From contig NZ_CP034346.1 of NCBI RefSeq assembly GCF_003991425.1, forward strand, positions 2,393,501 to 2,457,500: a stretch of 64,000 nt of DNA, written 5' to 3'. Source of the DNA: Paenibacillus lutimineralis. GTDB lineage: Bacteria; Bacillota; Bacilli; Paenibacillales; Paenibacillaceae. The notes under the pieces are model-generated. The model saw only the letters and a list, made by a program, of their open reading frames with translations. It was not told where the DNA came from and made no database searches. The position numbers were made by a program, and so were the translations under genes. Shown here piece by piece: positions 7,202-15,201 of this stretch (its first letter is position 1; each line of letters opens with the position of its first letter).

Positions 7202-8023
7202 ATGACACTTACCAAAGAAATGATTGTAGAGGCAGCCGGGTATATTTCGTCCGTGGCCAAGATGAAGCCGGAGGTTGGCCTGATTCTCGGCTCTGGACTT
7301 GGAATTCTTGCCGACCACATTGAACAAGCGGTCAGCATTTCCTATGCAGATATTCCTCATTTCCCACAGTCCACGGTAGAAGGACATGCCGGTGAATTAC
7401 TGATCGGCCATGTGCAAGGAAAACCGGTCGTGATGATGAAAGGACGCTTCCATATGTACGAAGGCTACGGTCCTGAATTGACGGCGTTCCCTGTGCGGGT
7501 TATGAAAGAGCTAGGCGTGAAGACGCTGCTTGTTACTAATGCAGCCGGTGGCGTGAATACCTCCTTCACTCCAGGCGATCTGATGCTTATATCCGATCAC
7601 CTTAATATGACTGGGAAGAACCCGTTGATCGGTGCCAATGACGATGAGCTTGGGCCGCGTTTCCCGGATATGTCCCAGGCTTACAGCCGTAGATTGCGCG
7701 AGCTGGCCCGGTCTATTGCAGACAAGCTGGGGTTCTCGCTGCAGGAAGGCGTGTACGCTGGATTGCTTGGACCATCCTATGAGACCCCGGCAGAGATCCG
7801 CATGCTGCGTACCCTGGGCGCGGACGCCGTTGGTATGTCCACCGTCTCAGAAGTCATTGTAGCTAGCCATGCGGGGCTTGAGGTGCTTGGTATCTCCTGT
7901 ATCAGCAACATGGCAGCTGGGATTTTGGACCAGCCATTATCACATGCGGAAGTCATGGAGACGACGGATCGTGTACGCGAGCAATTCCTCAGTCTGGTAC
8001 AGACGATCATACCGCAGCTGTAA
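7202..8023 (+). CDS. pupG: Purine nucleoside phosphorylase, trimeric type
   Basis: A 273-residue cytosolic enzyme that phosphorolyses guanosine, inosine and their deoxy forms for purine salvage. Family blocks are present in order: LILGSGLG (phosphate loop), ESTVEGHAG-like STVEGHAGEL, GRFHMYEGY, VTNAAGGVN, GPSYETPAE and the base-binding MSTVSEVIVASHAGL. Start 7202 is favoured over 7196 because AAGGAG is eight bases away. It lies between xerD and dacF as in B. subtilis, but the phosphopentomutase gene drm, which precedes pupG there, is absent. A strong terminator follows. Confidence 0.94.
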   Translation: MTLTKEMIVEAAGYISSVAKMKPEVGLILGSGLGILADHIEQAVSISYADIPHFPQSTVEGHAGELLIGHVQGKPVVMMKGRFHMYEGYGPELTAFPVRVMKELGVKTLLVTNAAGGVNTSFTPGDLMLISDHLNMTGKNPLIGANDDELGPRFPDMSQAYSRRLRELARSIADKLGFSLQEGVYAGLLGPSYETPAEIRMLRTLGADAVGMSTVSEVIVASHAGLEVLGISCISNMAAGILDQPLSHAEVMETTDRVREQFLSLVQTIIPQL

Positions 8024-8055
8024 TTAAGAGATAAAGTATAATCAAACATAAATTC

Positions 8056-8105
8056 AAGCGGCGTTCCTGCGCGAGGCATAAGCCTACGGGAACGCCGCTT
8101 TTTTT
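8056..8105 (+). terminator. Intrinsic terminator of pupG
   Basis: A perfect 12-pair stem AAGCGGCGTTCC/GGAACGCCGCTT with a 21-base loop and a TTTTTTT tail. Confidence 0.93.
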
Positions 8106-8199
8106 CGTAGTGAACCGTCATGTAGGAATATAATGCCATGAAATGGAGCATACTAGGTTAGCAGAATCCAGACTTTTAGTATAAAGGGGGAACAACCGC

Positions 8200-9387
8200 T
8201 TGAAGAAACTGCTAATCAGTGGGTTTATGGCTCTTATATTGACAGTATCTGCATGGCCTATCGCGGCCTTGGCAGAGGATGGAGGGGCACGCGATAACGC
8301 AGAGGTACTGACGCTGGCGGAGAATGCCCGCTCCGCTATCCTGATAGATGCGGACACCGGGACGGTTATTTATGAGAAACATAGTCATGAGAAGCTGCCG
8401 CCTGCCAGTATAACGAAAATTATGACGATGCTTCTGACGATGGAAGCGATCGATGAGGGTCGCTTGAAGTTGACAGATAAGGTGACGACGAGTGAGCATG
8501 CTTCATCGATGGGTGGGTCGCAAATTTTCCTCGAGGTCGGGGAAGAAATGACGGTCGATGATCTATTGAAGGGGGTAGCAATGGCCTCCGGTAATGACGC
8601 CTCTGTTGCGTTGGCAGAGAAGATCGGAGGCTCGGAACAGGGCTTTATCAAGCTAATGAATGAGCGGGCTCAGGAGCTTGGACTCAAAGACACTCACTTT
8701 GCCAACTGCAATGGATTACCGGTAGCTGACCATTACAGCTCTGCTCATGACATCGCTATGATGAGTCGAGAACTACTGAAGTATGAGGGGATTACGAAGT
8801 ATACCGGTTCCTATCAGGATTACTTGCGCAAGGATTCCCCTAAGCCATTCTGGCTCGTCAATACGAATAAGCTTGTTCGATTTTACAGCGGGGCAGATGG
8901 CCTTAAGACTGGCTATACCTCAGAAGCCAAGTTCTGTCTGGCAGCGACAGCGAAGCGTGATGGAATGCGCTTGATTGCGGTCGTTCTCGGGGAGCCGAAT
9001 ACGAAGACGCGTAACAGTGAAGTATCCGCGATGTTCGACTATGCATTTTCGCAATATGCGCTGCAACCGATCTATAAATCCGGCGAGGTGATCGGAAAAG
9101 TGAAGGTTCAGAAGGGGGAGGCCGCGCAGCTTGAGTTGACCGCCTCCAAGACAATGAGCGTTCTGGTCAAGAAAGGCTCCAAGCTGGAGAATATTACGCA
9201 GAAGCTGGTTGTTCCTGAGAAGATTGCCGCCCCTGTCAAGGAAGGGCAATTGATTGGCCAACTACTAATCGTTCAGGATGGTCGGACGCTGGCCGAGTTC
9301 GATCTGAATGCGGCTACCGCAATTAAGAAAGCTGGCTTTTGGACCTTATTCAAACGAACGGCTTCGCATATGTTTTTTGTAGATTAA
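8200..9387 (+). CDS. dacF: D-alanyl-D-alanine carboxypeptidase DacF
   Basis: A 395-residue low-molecular-weight penicillin-binding protein that trims the terminal D-alanine of peptidoglycan stem peptides; DacF is made in the forespore in B. subtilis. A signal peptide covers about residues 1-26 (basic KK, hydrophobic core, ALAED cleavage region). Catalytic motifs are S-I-T-K in PASITKIMTM, S-G-N in MASGNDAS, and K-T-G in GLKTGYT. The C-terminal 100 residues form the beta-rich PBP5-type domain. TTG 8200 follows AAAGGGGG. It directly precedes the spoIIA operon as in B. subtilis. Confidence 0.93.
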   Translation: MKKLLISGFMALILTVSAWPIAALAEDGGARDNAEVLTLAENARSAILIDADTGTVIYEKHSHEKLPPASITKIMTMLLTMEAIDEGRLKLTDKVTTSEHASSMGGSQIFLEVGEEMTVDDLLKGVAMASGNDASVALAEKIGGSEQGFIKLMNERAQELGLKDTHFANCNGLPVADHYSSAHDIAMMSRELLKYEGITKYTGSYQDYLRKDSPKPFWLVNTNKLVRFYSGADGLKTGYTSEAKFCLAATAKRDGMRLIAVVLGEPNTKTRNSEVSAMFDYAFSQYALQPIYKSGEVIGKVKVQKGEAAQLELTASKTMSVLVKKGSKLENITQKLVVPEKIAAPVKEGQLIGQLLIVQDGRTLAEFDLNAATAIKKAGFWTLFKRTASHMFFVD

Positions 9388-9416
9388 TAGGTTTTTTCTT
9401 CTAGTTTTGTCATAGA

Positions 9417-9446
9417 GCAGGATTCGTTCAAGGACGTGTAGAATTG
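9417..9446 (+). promoter_or_regulatory. Sigma-H promoter of the spoIIA operon
   Basis: GCAGGATT at 9417-9424 matches the sigma-H -35 pattern RnAGGAwWW, and GTAGAATTG at 9438-9446 matches the -10 pattern RnnGAATww with the expected gap. The spoIIA operon is sigma-H dependent in B. subtilis, so location and sequence agree. Confidence 0.8.
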
Positions 9447-9480
9447 TTGTGTTCATGTCAGGGAGGAGAGTGAAACAGAC

Positions 9481-9834
9481 GTGAATTTGCAAATGGAAAC
9501 TGTGAGGCATCGCGAGACGCTTATTGTACGTTTATCCGGTGAGCTGGACCATCATACCGCAGATCTGGTGCGTATGCGCATGGATGAGGAGATCGGGCGA
9601 GAGGGCTGCCGCAATTTACTGCTCAGTCTCAAATCGCTGCAGTTCATGGACAGCTCAGGGCTTGGAGTTATTCTCGGACGCTATAAGCTGATTAAGCAAA
9701 AGGGCGGGAAGATGGTCGTCAGCGACGTGAACCCGCCGGTATTCCGCTTGCTGGAGATGTCAGGCTTGTTCAAGATTATGTCTATTTATGAAAATGAGAG
9801 CAGCGCGCTCTCGGAGTTGGAGGTCGCCCTATGA
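9481..9834 (+). CDS. spoIIAA: Anti-sigma F factor antagonist SpoIIAA
   Basis: A 117-residue STAS-domain protein. Unphosphorylated SpoIIAA displaces sigma F from SpoIIAB; SpoIIAB phosphorylates it and SpoIIE restores it. The phosphorylatable serine lies in FMDSSGLGV at residues 58-59. GTG start after GGGAGGAGAG. Its last four bases overlap spoIIAB, which suggests translational coupling. Confidence 0.96.
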   Translation: MNLQMETVRHRETLIVRLSGELDHHTADLVRMRMDEEIGREGCRNLLLSLKSLQFMDSSGLGVILGRYKLIKQKGGKMVVSDVNPPVFRLLEMSGLFKIMSIYENESSALSELEVAL

Positions 9835-10283
9835 AGGAGAATAGTAGCAACTTTATGACCTTGCAATTCGCGGCAAAATCGGAGAATGAGTCCTTCGCCA
9901 GGGTAACAGTAGCCGCCTTTGTCTCTCAGCTGGATCCGACGATGGATGAGATTACAGACTTGAAGACCGTAGTGTCTGAAGCGGTAACAAATTCTATTAT
10001 CCATGGTTATGAGGAGAATTCGGAAGGAATCGTCACGATCTCCGCTTGGATTGAGGAGGATACGATAACCCTGCTTATCGAAGACAAAGGCCGTGGGATT
10101 GAAGATTTGGAGTTGGCTAAGCAGCCGCTATACACTTCCAAGCCGGAGCTGGAACGGTCCGGGATGGGTTTTACAATCATGGAGAATTTTATGGATGAGT
10201 TTGACGTCGCAAGCGAGGTTGGCGGCGGCACTTCGATTCGGATGAAGAAGAGGATCGTATCGAAGAAAGCTTTATACAATTAG
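9831..10283 (+). CDS. spoIIAB: Anti-sigma F factor / serine kinase SpoIIAB
   Basis: A 150-residue GHKL-type kinase that holds sigma F inactive in the predivisional cell and mother cell and phosphorylates SpoIIAA. ATP-site motifs are the N box [11 protein letters not shown], the G1 box DKGRGI and the G2 box SGMGFTIM. It overlaps spoIIAA by four bases and is followed after 11 bases by sigF, the standard three-gene operon. Confidence 0.97.
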   Translation: MKENSSNFMTLQFAAKSENESFARVTVAAFVSQLDPTMDEITDLKTVVSEAVTNSIIHGYEENSEGIVTISAWIEEDTITLLIEDKGRGIEDLELAKQPLYTSKPELERSGMGFTIMENFMDEFDVASEVGGGTSIRMKKRIVSKKALYN

Positions 10284-10294
10284 GGGTTGGAGAT

Positions 10295-11050
10295 ATGGAT
10301 GCCGAAGTGAAGCAAGCCTCGAGAGAGTATTTGGACGATGCGGAAGTGAAAAGGCTGATCGCCTTGAGCCAGGCTGGAGATAATGTGGCCAGGGACAGGC
10401 TCGTAAGCTGCAACACAAGGCTGGTCTGGTCGGTCGTACAGCGGTTCATGAACCGTGGCTACGAACCGGAGGATTTGTTCCAAATCGGCTGCATCGGACT
10501 GTTAAAGTCGGTGGATAAATTCGATCTAAGTTATGACGTCAAATTCTCAACCTATGCGGTTCCGATGATTATCGGGGAAATTCAGCGCTTCTTACGTGAT
10601 GATGGAACGTTGAAGGTTAGCCGTTCGTTGAAGGAAATGGCGAATAAGGTACGCAAGAAGAAGGACGAGCTGTCCAAGGTGCTGAACCGACTTCCGACGG
10701 TGAAGGAAGTGGCGGAGGAGCTCGGGGTAACGCCGGAGGATGTCGTATTCGCCCAAGAGGCGAATAAGCCGCCAGCCTCTATCCATGAGACGGTGTTCGA
10801 GAATGATGGCGACCCGATTACACTTATGGATCAGATCGCCGATGAGTCCCAGGAACGCTGGTTTGATAAGCTGGCTCTGCATGAAGCGATCGATGGATTA
10901 TCAGAGCGGGAGCGGCTGATTGTGTATTTGCGCTATTATCGCGATCAGACGCAATCTGAGGTAGCGGCCAGGCTTGGAATCTCCCAGGTGCAGGTATCCA
11001 GACTGGAGAAGAAAATCTTGCAGAGCATTCGTGATCAGATTGCTCAATAG
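10295..11050 (+). CDS. sigF: RNA polymerase sigma factor SigF
   Basis: A 251-residue forespore-specific sigma factor, active after polar division. Region 2 (LFQIGCIGLLKSVDKFD followed by STYAVPMIIGEI and RFLRDD) lies at about residues 60-105; region 4 with its helix-turn-helix is SEVAARLGISQVQVSRLEKK near the C-terminus. ATG after GGGGTTGGAG. The downstream hairpin at 11123 ends the operon; spoVAA then starts anew. Confidence 0.97.
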   Translation: MDAEVKQASREYLDDAEVKRLIALSQAGDNVARDRLVSCNTRLVWSVVQRFMNRGYEPEDLFQIGCIGLLKSVDKFDLSYDVKFSTYAVPMIIGEIQRFLRDDGTLKVSRSLKEMANKVRKKKDELSKVLNRLPTVKEVAEELGVTPEDVVFAQEANKPPASIHETVFENDGDPITLMDQIADESQERWFDKLALHEAIDGLSERERLIVYLRYYRDQTQSEVAARLGISQVQVSRLEKKILQSIRDQIAQ

Positions 11051-11122
11051 TAGTTCCAGAGGATGTAGGGGATCGATGCTCTAAGATTTAAGGTTTATAA
11101 TGATTTTGATGAATTTAAAGAC

Positions 11123-11165
11123 AGGGGTTGTCTCAAGGGTTTTTGACTCGGAGACGCCCCTTTTG
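11123..11165 (+). terminator. Probable terminator of the spoIIA operon
   Basis: AGGGG-TT-GTCTC pairs with GAGAC-G-CCCCT around a 16-base loop, followed by TTTT. Confidence 0.7.
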
Positions 11166-11217
11166 TATGTCTAAAAATGCGGAAATCCTCATGCTTTGGC
11201 CGGAGGCCGGAGTAGCT

Positions 11218-11393
11218 CGGACATTTTTGACCGTTAGCGCCCAGTCTTTAGTACGCGGCCCTTGTAACGGACAATTTTGTCCAGTACAAGGGGAAGGATC
11301 GCCGAAAATCGCAATTTGTGCTTCTAATGGTCAAAAGTGTCCGTTAGGAATACGGGATTGTTTTTTTCTTGTTCTAACGGACATTTTTGACCG
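11218..11393. repeat. Four short intergenic repeats of the GGACAwTTTTGwCC type
   Basis: The roughly 440-bp gap between sigF and spoVAA holds four copies of a partly palindromic motif, consensus taaCGGACAwTTTTGwCC: direct at 11218-11236, 11265-11282 and 11374-11393, and inverted at 11324-11347. An open frame of about 120 codons crosses them but has no ribosome site and looks fortuitous. No gene is called here. Confidence 0.6.
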
Positions 11394-11431
11394 CCTCTTT
11401 AATGTCCTAAGCCTTGAATGTCATAACTTTC

Positions 11432-11461
11432 GAGTAAATGTAAGTCTCACTTGGCATACTA
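11432..11461 (+). promoter_or_regulatory. Possible sigma-G promoter of spoVAA
   Basis: CATACTA at 11455-11461 is a perfect sigma-G/F-type -10 element, and GAGTAA at 11432-11437 is a loose -35 match 17 bases upstream. The B. subtilis spoVA operon is sigma-G dependent. The start codon is 31 bases downstream. Confidence 0.5.
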
Positions 11462-11492
11462 TGGACATTACGAAAAAAAGGGGTGGCTATCA

Positions 11493-12143
11493 TTGAACCC
11501 AATACCTCATCCCTGCATTTATGTACGGCTGCGCAAGCAAGTCAGGCTTCCGGCTGGTACACCCATCCGTCTTCGCGATATCGCTCGTGTACTCGCCGAG
11601 TCTCATCAAGAAGAAGTCCTGTTAAATTTGGAGCTTGAGCGTCCGGAGAAGAGTGATGGCAATCTCATCGTGATCGATACCCTGCAAGTGATTTCTGTTA
11701 TCAAGCAGCAATTTCCTGGGGCTCAGGTTGAAGTGATCGGTGAGCCGCATGTGCTGATCGAGATGATCGTGAAGGAGAAGAAGCCTTCACTTTTGCTATT
11801 TGTGGTAGTCTGGCTCCTGCTATTCTTCGGAGCCGCACTGACCATCATGAACTTCCATGCTGATGTAAGCATGCCGGAGGTTCAGGTGCGGATCGTGGAG
11901 ATGATTACTGGTCACCGGGACGAGCATCCTTATCTTTTTCAAGGCGCATACTCCCTTGGCATCGGCTTCGGGATGATCATCTTCTTCAATCATCTATTCA
12001 AGAAGAAATGGAATGAGGAACCCACTCCCCTTGAGGTTGAGATGTTCCTGTACCAGGAAAATCTGAATCAATATGTGGTTGCTGAGGAATATAAACGGAT
12101 GAGCGAACAAGAGGCCAAGGAGAAGGGGGAGAAGCCCCTTTGA
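11493..12143 (+). CDS. spoVAA: Stage V sporulation protein AA
   Basis: A 216-residue SpoVAA, part of the inner-membrane SpoVA complex that moves dipicolinic acid during sporulation and germination. A soluble N-terminal part (about 1-110) precedes two transmembrane helices (about 108-127, with LLLFVVVWLLLFFGAAL, and 155-175). TTG 11493 is chosen because AGGGGTGG lies six bases upstream, giving a length close to the 206 residues of B. subtilis SpoVAA. Overlaps spoVAB by four bases. Confidence 0.92.
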   Translation: MNPIPHPCIYVRLRKQVRLPAGTPIRLRDIARVLAESHQEEVLLNLELERPEKSDGNLIVIDTLQVISVIKQQFPGAQVEVIGEPHVLIEMIVKEKKPSLLLFVVVWLLLFFGAALTIMNFHADVSMPEVQVRIVEMITGHRDEHPYLFQGAYSLGIGFGMIIFFNHLFKKKWNEEPTPLEVEMFLYQENLNQYVVAEEYKRMSEQEAKEKGEKPL

Positions 12144-12565
12144 GCGGTGCGGTGATATACGGTGGTCTTATGTTTCTTGGATTTGCTGGGGGAATCGCCG
12201 TCGGTGCCGGGGTTATCGCTTTATTTATCGTGCTGGATATGATTCCGCGTCTCGCTCAGATTACACGAACCTTCGACAAAGTCCACTGGTATGAGGGAGC
12301 GATGGTCAGCGGCTCATTTATCGGTACGATCGCTGATTTCTGGAATTGGAAAATAGCCGGACCTTGGCTATTCAGCGGCGTTGTCGGTCTGTTCAATGGC
12401 ATTTTTATCGGAATGCTTGCGGCCGCATTGACCGAGGTGCTGAATGTTCTGCCGATCATTGCCAAGCGGCTTCATATGCAGCGATATTTATTCGGATTGC
12501 TGCTGGCGATGGTGTTTGGTAAGGTGGCCGGCTCGCTATTCGAATGGTTCATTTACAATCCGTAG
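12140..12565 (+). CDS. spoVAB: Stage V sporulation protein AB
   Basis: A 141-residue integral membrane protein with four hydrophobic helices, the standard length and hydropathy of SpoVAB. It starts with TTG overlapping the spoVAA stop. In B. subtilis it is followed by spoVAC, AD, AEb, AEa and AF; here the next gene is spoVAF, after about 850 bp of tandem repeats, and none of the intervening genes is present. Confidence 0.9.
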   Translation: MSGAVIYGGLMFLGFAGGIAVGAGVIALFIVLDMIPRLAQITRTFDKVHWYEGAMVSGSFIGTIADFWNWKIAGPWLFSGVVGLFNGIFIGMLAAALTEVLNVLPIIAKRLHMQRYLFGLLLAMVFGKVAGSLFEWFIYNP

Positions 12566-12570
12566 AGGTA

Positions 12571-13365
12571 ATTCAAAAAGTCCGCTTTTGATAAGAAAAC
12601 CGATCGAAGTAATCCAAGGATGAGCGACCGCGATTCAAAGGTAGGTTTTCTTGCGATATAGAACTTCATCAGCCTACGCTGATAACGTATAAATTCTATA
12701 TCTAACACGAGGTAAACCGAGGAAGCTGACTCGACATCGAATCTTGAATTCAGCCTGGTCCTCCGGTGCTCACGTACCTAAAACGTACGCTCCGCTCCTC
12801 AGACCCTAGCTTTATCCAACCTTCTTGGTGCTGAAAACCGGATTTTTGAATCTTCACTGAATTGGGAAATTCAAAAAGTCCACTTTTGATAAGAAAACCG
12901 ATCGAAGTAATCCAAGGATGAGCGACCGCGATTCAAAGGTAGGTTTTCTTGCGATATAGAATTTCATCAGCCTACGCTGATAACTTATAAATTCTATATC
13001 TAACACGAAGTAAACCGAGGAAGCTGACTCGACATCGAATCTTGGATTCAGCCGGGCCCTCCGGTGCTCACGTACCAACTACGTACGCTCCGCTCCTCGG
13101 ACCCTAGCTTCATCCAACATTCTCGGTGCTGAAAACCGGATTTTTGAATCTTTACTGAATTGGGAAATTCAAAAAGTCCGCTTTTGATAAGAAAACCGAT
13201 CGAAGTAATCCAAGGATGAGCGACCGCGATTCAAAGGTAGGTTTTCTTGCGATATAGAATTTCATCAGCCTACGCTGATAACGTATAAATTCTATATCTA
13301 ACACGAGGTAAATCGAGGAAGCGGATTCGACTTCGAATCTTGAATTCAGCCGGGCCCTCCGTTGC
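12571..13365. repeat. Tandem array of three 298-bp dispersed-family repeats
   Basis: Copies begin at 12571, 12869 and 13167 (period 298), each opening with ATTCAAAAAGTCC; the third breaks off near 13365. Every unit has an imperfect terminal inverted repeat (TTCAAAAAGTCCGC against CCGGATTTTTGAA), a nested hairpin bounded by GATATAGAA and TTCTATATC, and a GTACGT palindrome. Copies differ by scattered substitutions. Homologous elements occur at 24.7-25.4, 39.0, 45.4, 52.2 and 56.2 kb. No protein gene is supported in this 850-bp stretch. Confidence 0.92.
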
Positions 13366-13414
13366 TTAAATCACAAGAATATCGCAGCCATATTTTCGAA
13401 GGGAGCTAGATACG

Positions 13415-15088
13415 ATGGACCAAGAAAATGATCATATCCGGGAGCATGCCGATAACGAGAATATGCCTGGCTTTATTCGAGAATCGGATCAGGAGGAGCA
13501 GGATTCAGATAAGAAGACTACTTCAGAGGAGCCTCATATAGGCATTTGGACCAAAAAAGAGGTTCAACAAAAAAGGGACGCAGAAAAGTCTGACTCCCTC
13601 GAGGATTCCATCATATATTGGCAGCAGAGCGATAGAATCAGTAGAAGTCTAGCCACAACGAAGCGGACGCTTGAGGAAGTTATCGGTCTTGGTAAGAGCT
13701 TCGATGTCGTATTCCGCGAAATGAGCTTTGCCGGCAAGAAGACGGGAATGCTCTTCATTAACGGATTTGCGAACAGTGAGATTATGCTGGAAATTCTTAA
13801 GCGTCTCACTTACTTAACCCCTGACAATTTATCTGCTGGAGCGATGCGTTCCTTTTTTGAAATGTATATCCCCCATGTTCAGGTGGAGAAGGCCGAGGAA
13901 TTAAGTGTCGTGATCAAAAACATCCTAATCGGGATGAGCGCATTCTTCATAGAGGGCGAACAGACGGCGATCATCATGGATACACGCAATTATCCAGTGC
14001 GCAGTCCGGAAGAGCCTTCGCTTGAGCGAGTCGTACGCGGCGCCAGAGATGGCTTCACCGAGACGATGTTGACGAATGTAGCTCTGGTTCGGCGGCGGCT
14101 TCGTGATCCTGGGTTGAAGTTCGAGGCCTTTCAGGTGGGTAGACGGACACAGACAGATGTAAGTCTGGCTTATATTGATGATATTGCCGACAAGCTGGAG
14201 ATTGAAGCAGTACGTAAGAAAATAACAAGCATAAATATGGACGGAATTCCGCTTGCCGACAAACAGCTCGAGGAAGCTATTCTGCACAGAGGCTGGAGCC
14301 CGTACCCTCATGTCCGATATTCCGAGCGCCCGGATGTCGTCGCTTCGCATTTGCTCGAAGGAAGGATCGTAATATTCGTCGATACGTCGCCCAGTGTCAT
14401 TATTTTGCCTACGACATTCTTTGATTTATGTCAACATGCCGAGGAGAACAGGCAAACCGCGTTCATGGGCACTTATCTAAGGTGGGTCCGCTTTTTTGGT
14501 ATTTTTGCGTCGCTGTTCCTATTGCCATTATGGCTGTTAATTGTGATGCATCCGGAATTCAAACCAGATATACTAGCATTTGTTGGACCGCATGACAAAG
14601 CGAAAATTCCGTTAATCGCCCAATTCCTGCTCGTGGAGTTCGGTGTGGATCTGATGCGCATGGCCGCGGTGCATACTCCGACCCCGCTCGCTTCAGCTAT
14701 GGGCTTGATCGCGGCGATTATGATCGGCGATATAGCCGTTAAGACGGGTTTGTTCATCAACGAGGTCATTTTGTATATGGCGATCGCAGCGATCGGGATG
14801 TTCGCAACGCCAAGTTATGAATTGGGGCTGGCCAATCGGATGGTTCGGTTGTTCCTGCTTGTCGCTGTAGCTATTTTTGGCGCTCCTGGTCTAGTTGTCG
14901 GAACGACACTGTACATTCTGTTTCTTACTTTTCAACGTTCCTATAACTCGCCTTATTTATGGCCATTCATCCCATTTAATGCCAAAGCAATGGCAGCAAT
15001 TTTGTTCCGAGTTCCGGTTATGTCATCCAAGCAAAGACCGTCTTTCAACAAGCCGCGTGACCGCACGCGGATGCCGCAGAACGAATAG
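13415..15088 (+). CDS. spoVAF: Stage V sporulation protein AF (GerA family)
   Basis: A 557-residue GerA-family membrane protein. SpoVAF is a paralogue of the A subunits of germinant receptors and is encoded with the SpoVA proteins. A charged N-terminal extension (about 1-70) is followed by a soluble domain to about residue 345 and four or five transmembrane segments (about 352-375, 395-440 with the AAVHTPTPLASAMG motif, 445-490), and a basic tail. It is longer than the 493 residues of B. subtilis SpoVAF because of the N-terminus. ATG after AAGGGAG. lysA follows as in B. subtilis, which favours SpoVAF over a germinant-receptor GerAA. Confidence 0.87.
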   Translation: MDQENDHIREHADNENMPGFIRESDQEEQDSDKKTTSEEPHIGIWTKKEVQQKRDAEKSDSLEDSIIYWQQSDRISRSLATTKRTLEEVIGLGKSFDVVFREMSFAGKKTGMLFINGFANSEIMLEILKRLTYLTPDNLSAGAMRSFFEMYIPHVQVEKAEELSVVIKNILIGMSAFFIEGEQTAIIMDTRNYPVRSPEEPSLERVVRGARDGFTETMLTNVALVRRRLRDPGLKFEAFQVGRRTQTDVSLAYIDDIADKLEIEAVRKKITSINMDGIPLADKQLEEAILHRGWSPYPHVRYSERPDVVASHLLEGRIVIFVDTSPSVIILPTTFFDLCQHAEENRQTAFMGTYLRWVRFFGIFASLFLLPLWLLIVMHPEFKPDILAFVGPHDKAKIPLIAQFLLVEFGVDLMRMAAVHTPTPLASAMGLIAAIMIGDIAVKTGLFINEVILYMAIAAIGMFATPSYELGLANRMVRLFLLVAVAIFGAPGLVVGTTLYILFLTFQRSYNSPYLWPFIPFNAKAMAAILFRVPVMSSKQRPSFNKPRDRTRMPQNE

Positions 15089-15201
15089 ATGGTGGGCGTG
15101 TCTATCAAATAACACAAATCATGTTCATAATAATCCATTTTTCAGTTCACCGTTTGTTTGCTATACTGGTGTAAAATTGAAAACAGTGGAGGATTGCATA
15201 G

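Noticed and set aside
11128..11496. A 122-codon plus-strand frame between sigF and spoVAA
   Set aside because: It starts inside the spoIIA terminator, lacks a ribosome site, and its sequence is dominated by the short GGACA repeats.
12571..13365. CRISPR array or satellite considered for the tandem repeats
   Set aside because: The 298-bp period, lack of short direct repeats with unique spacers, and dispersed single copies rule out CRISPR; nothing resembles cas genes.
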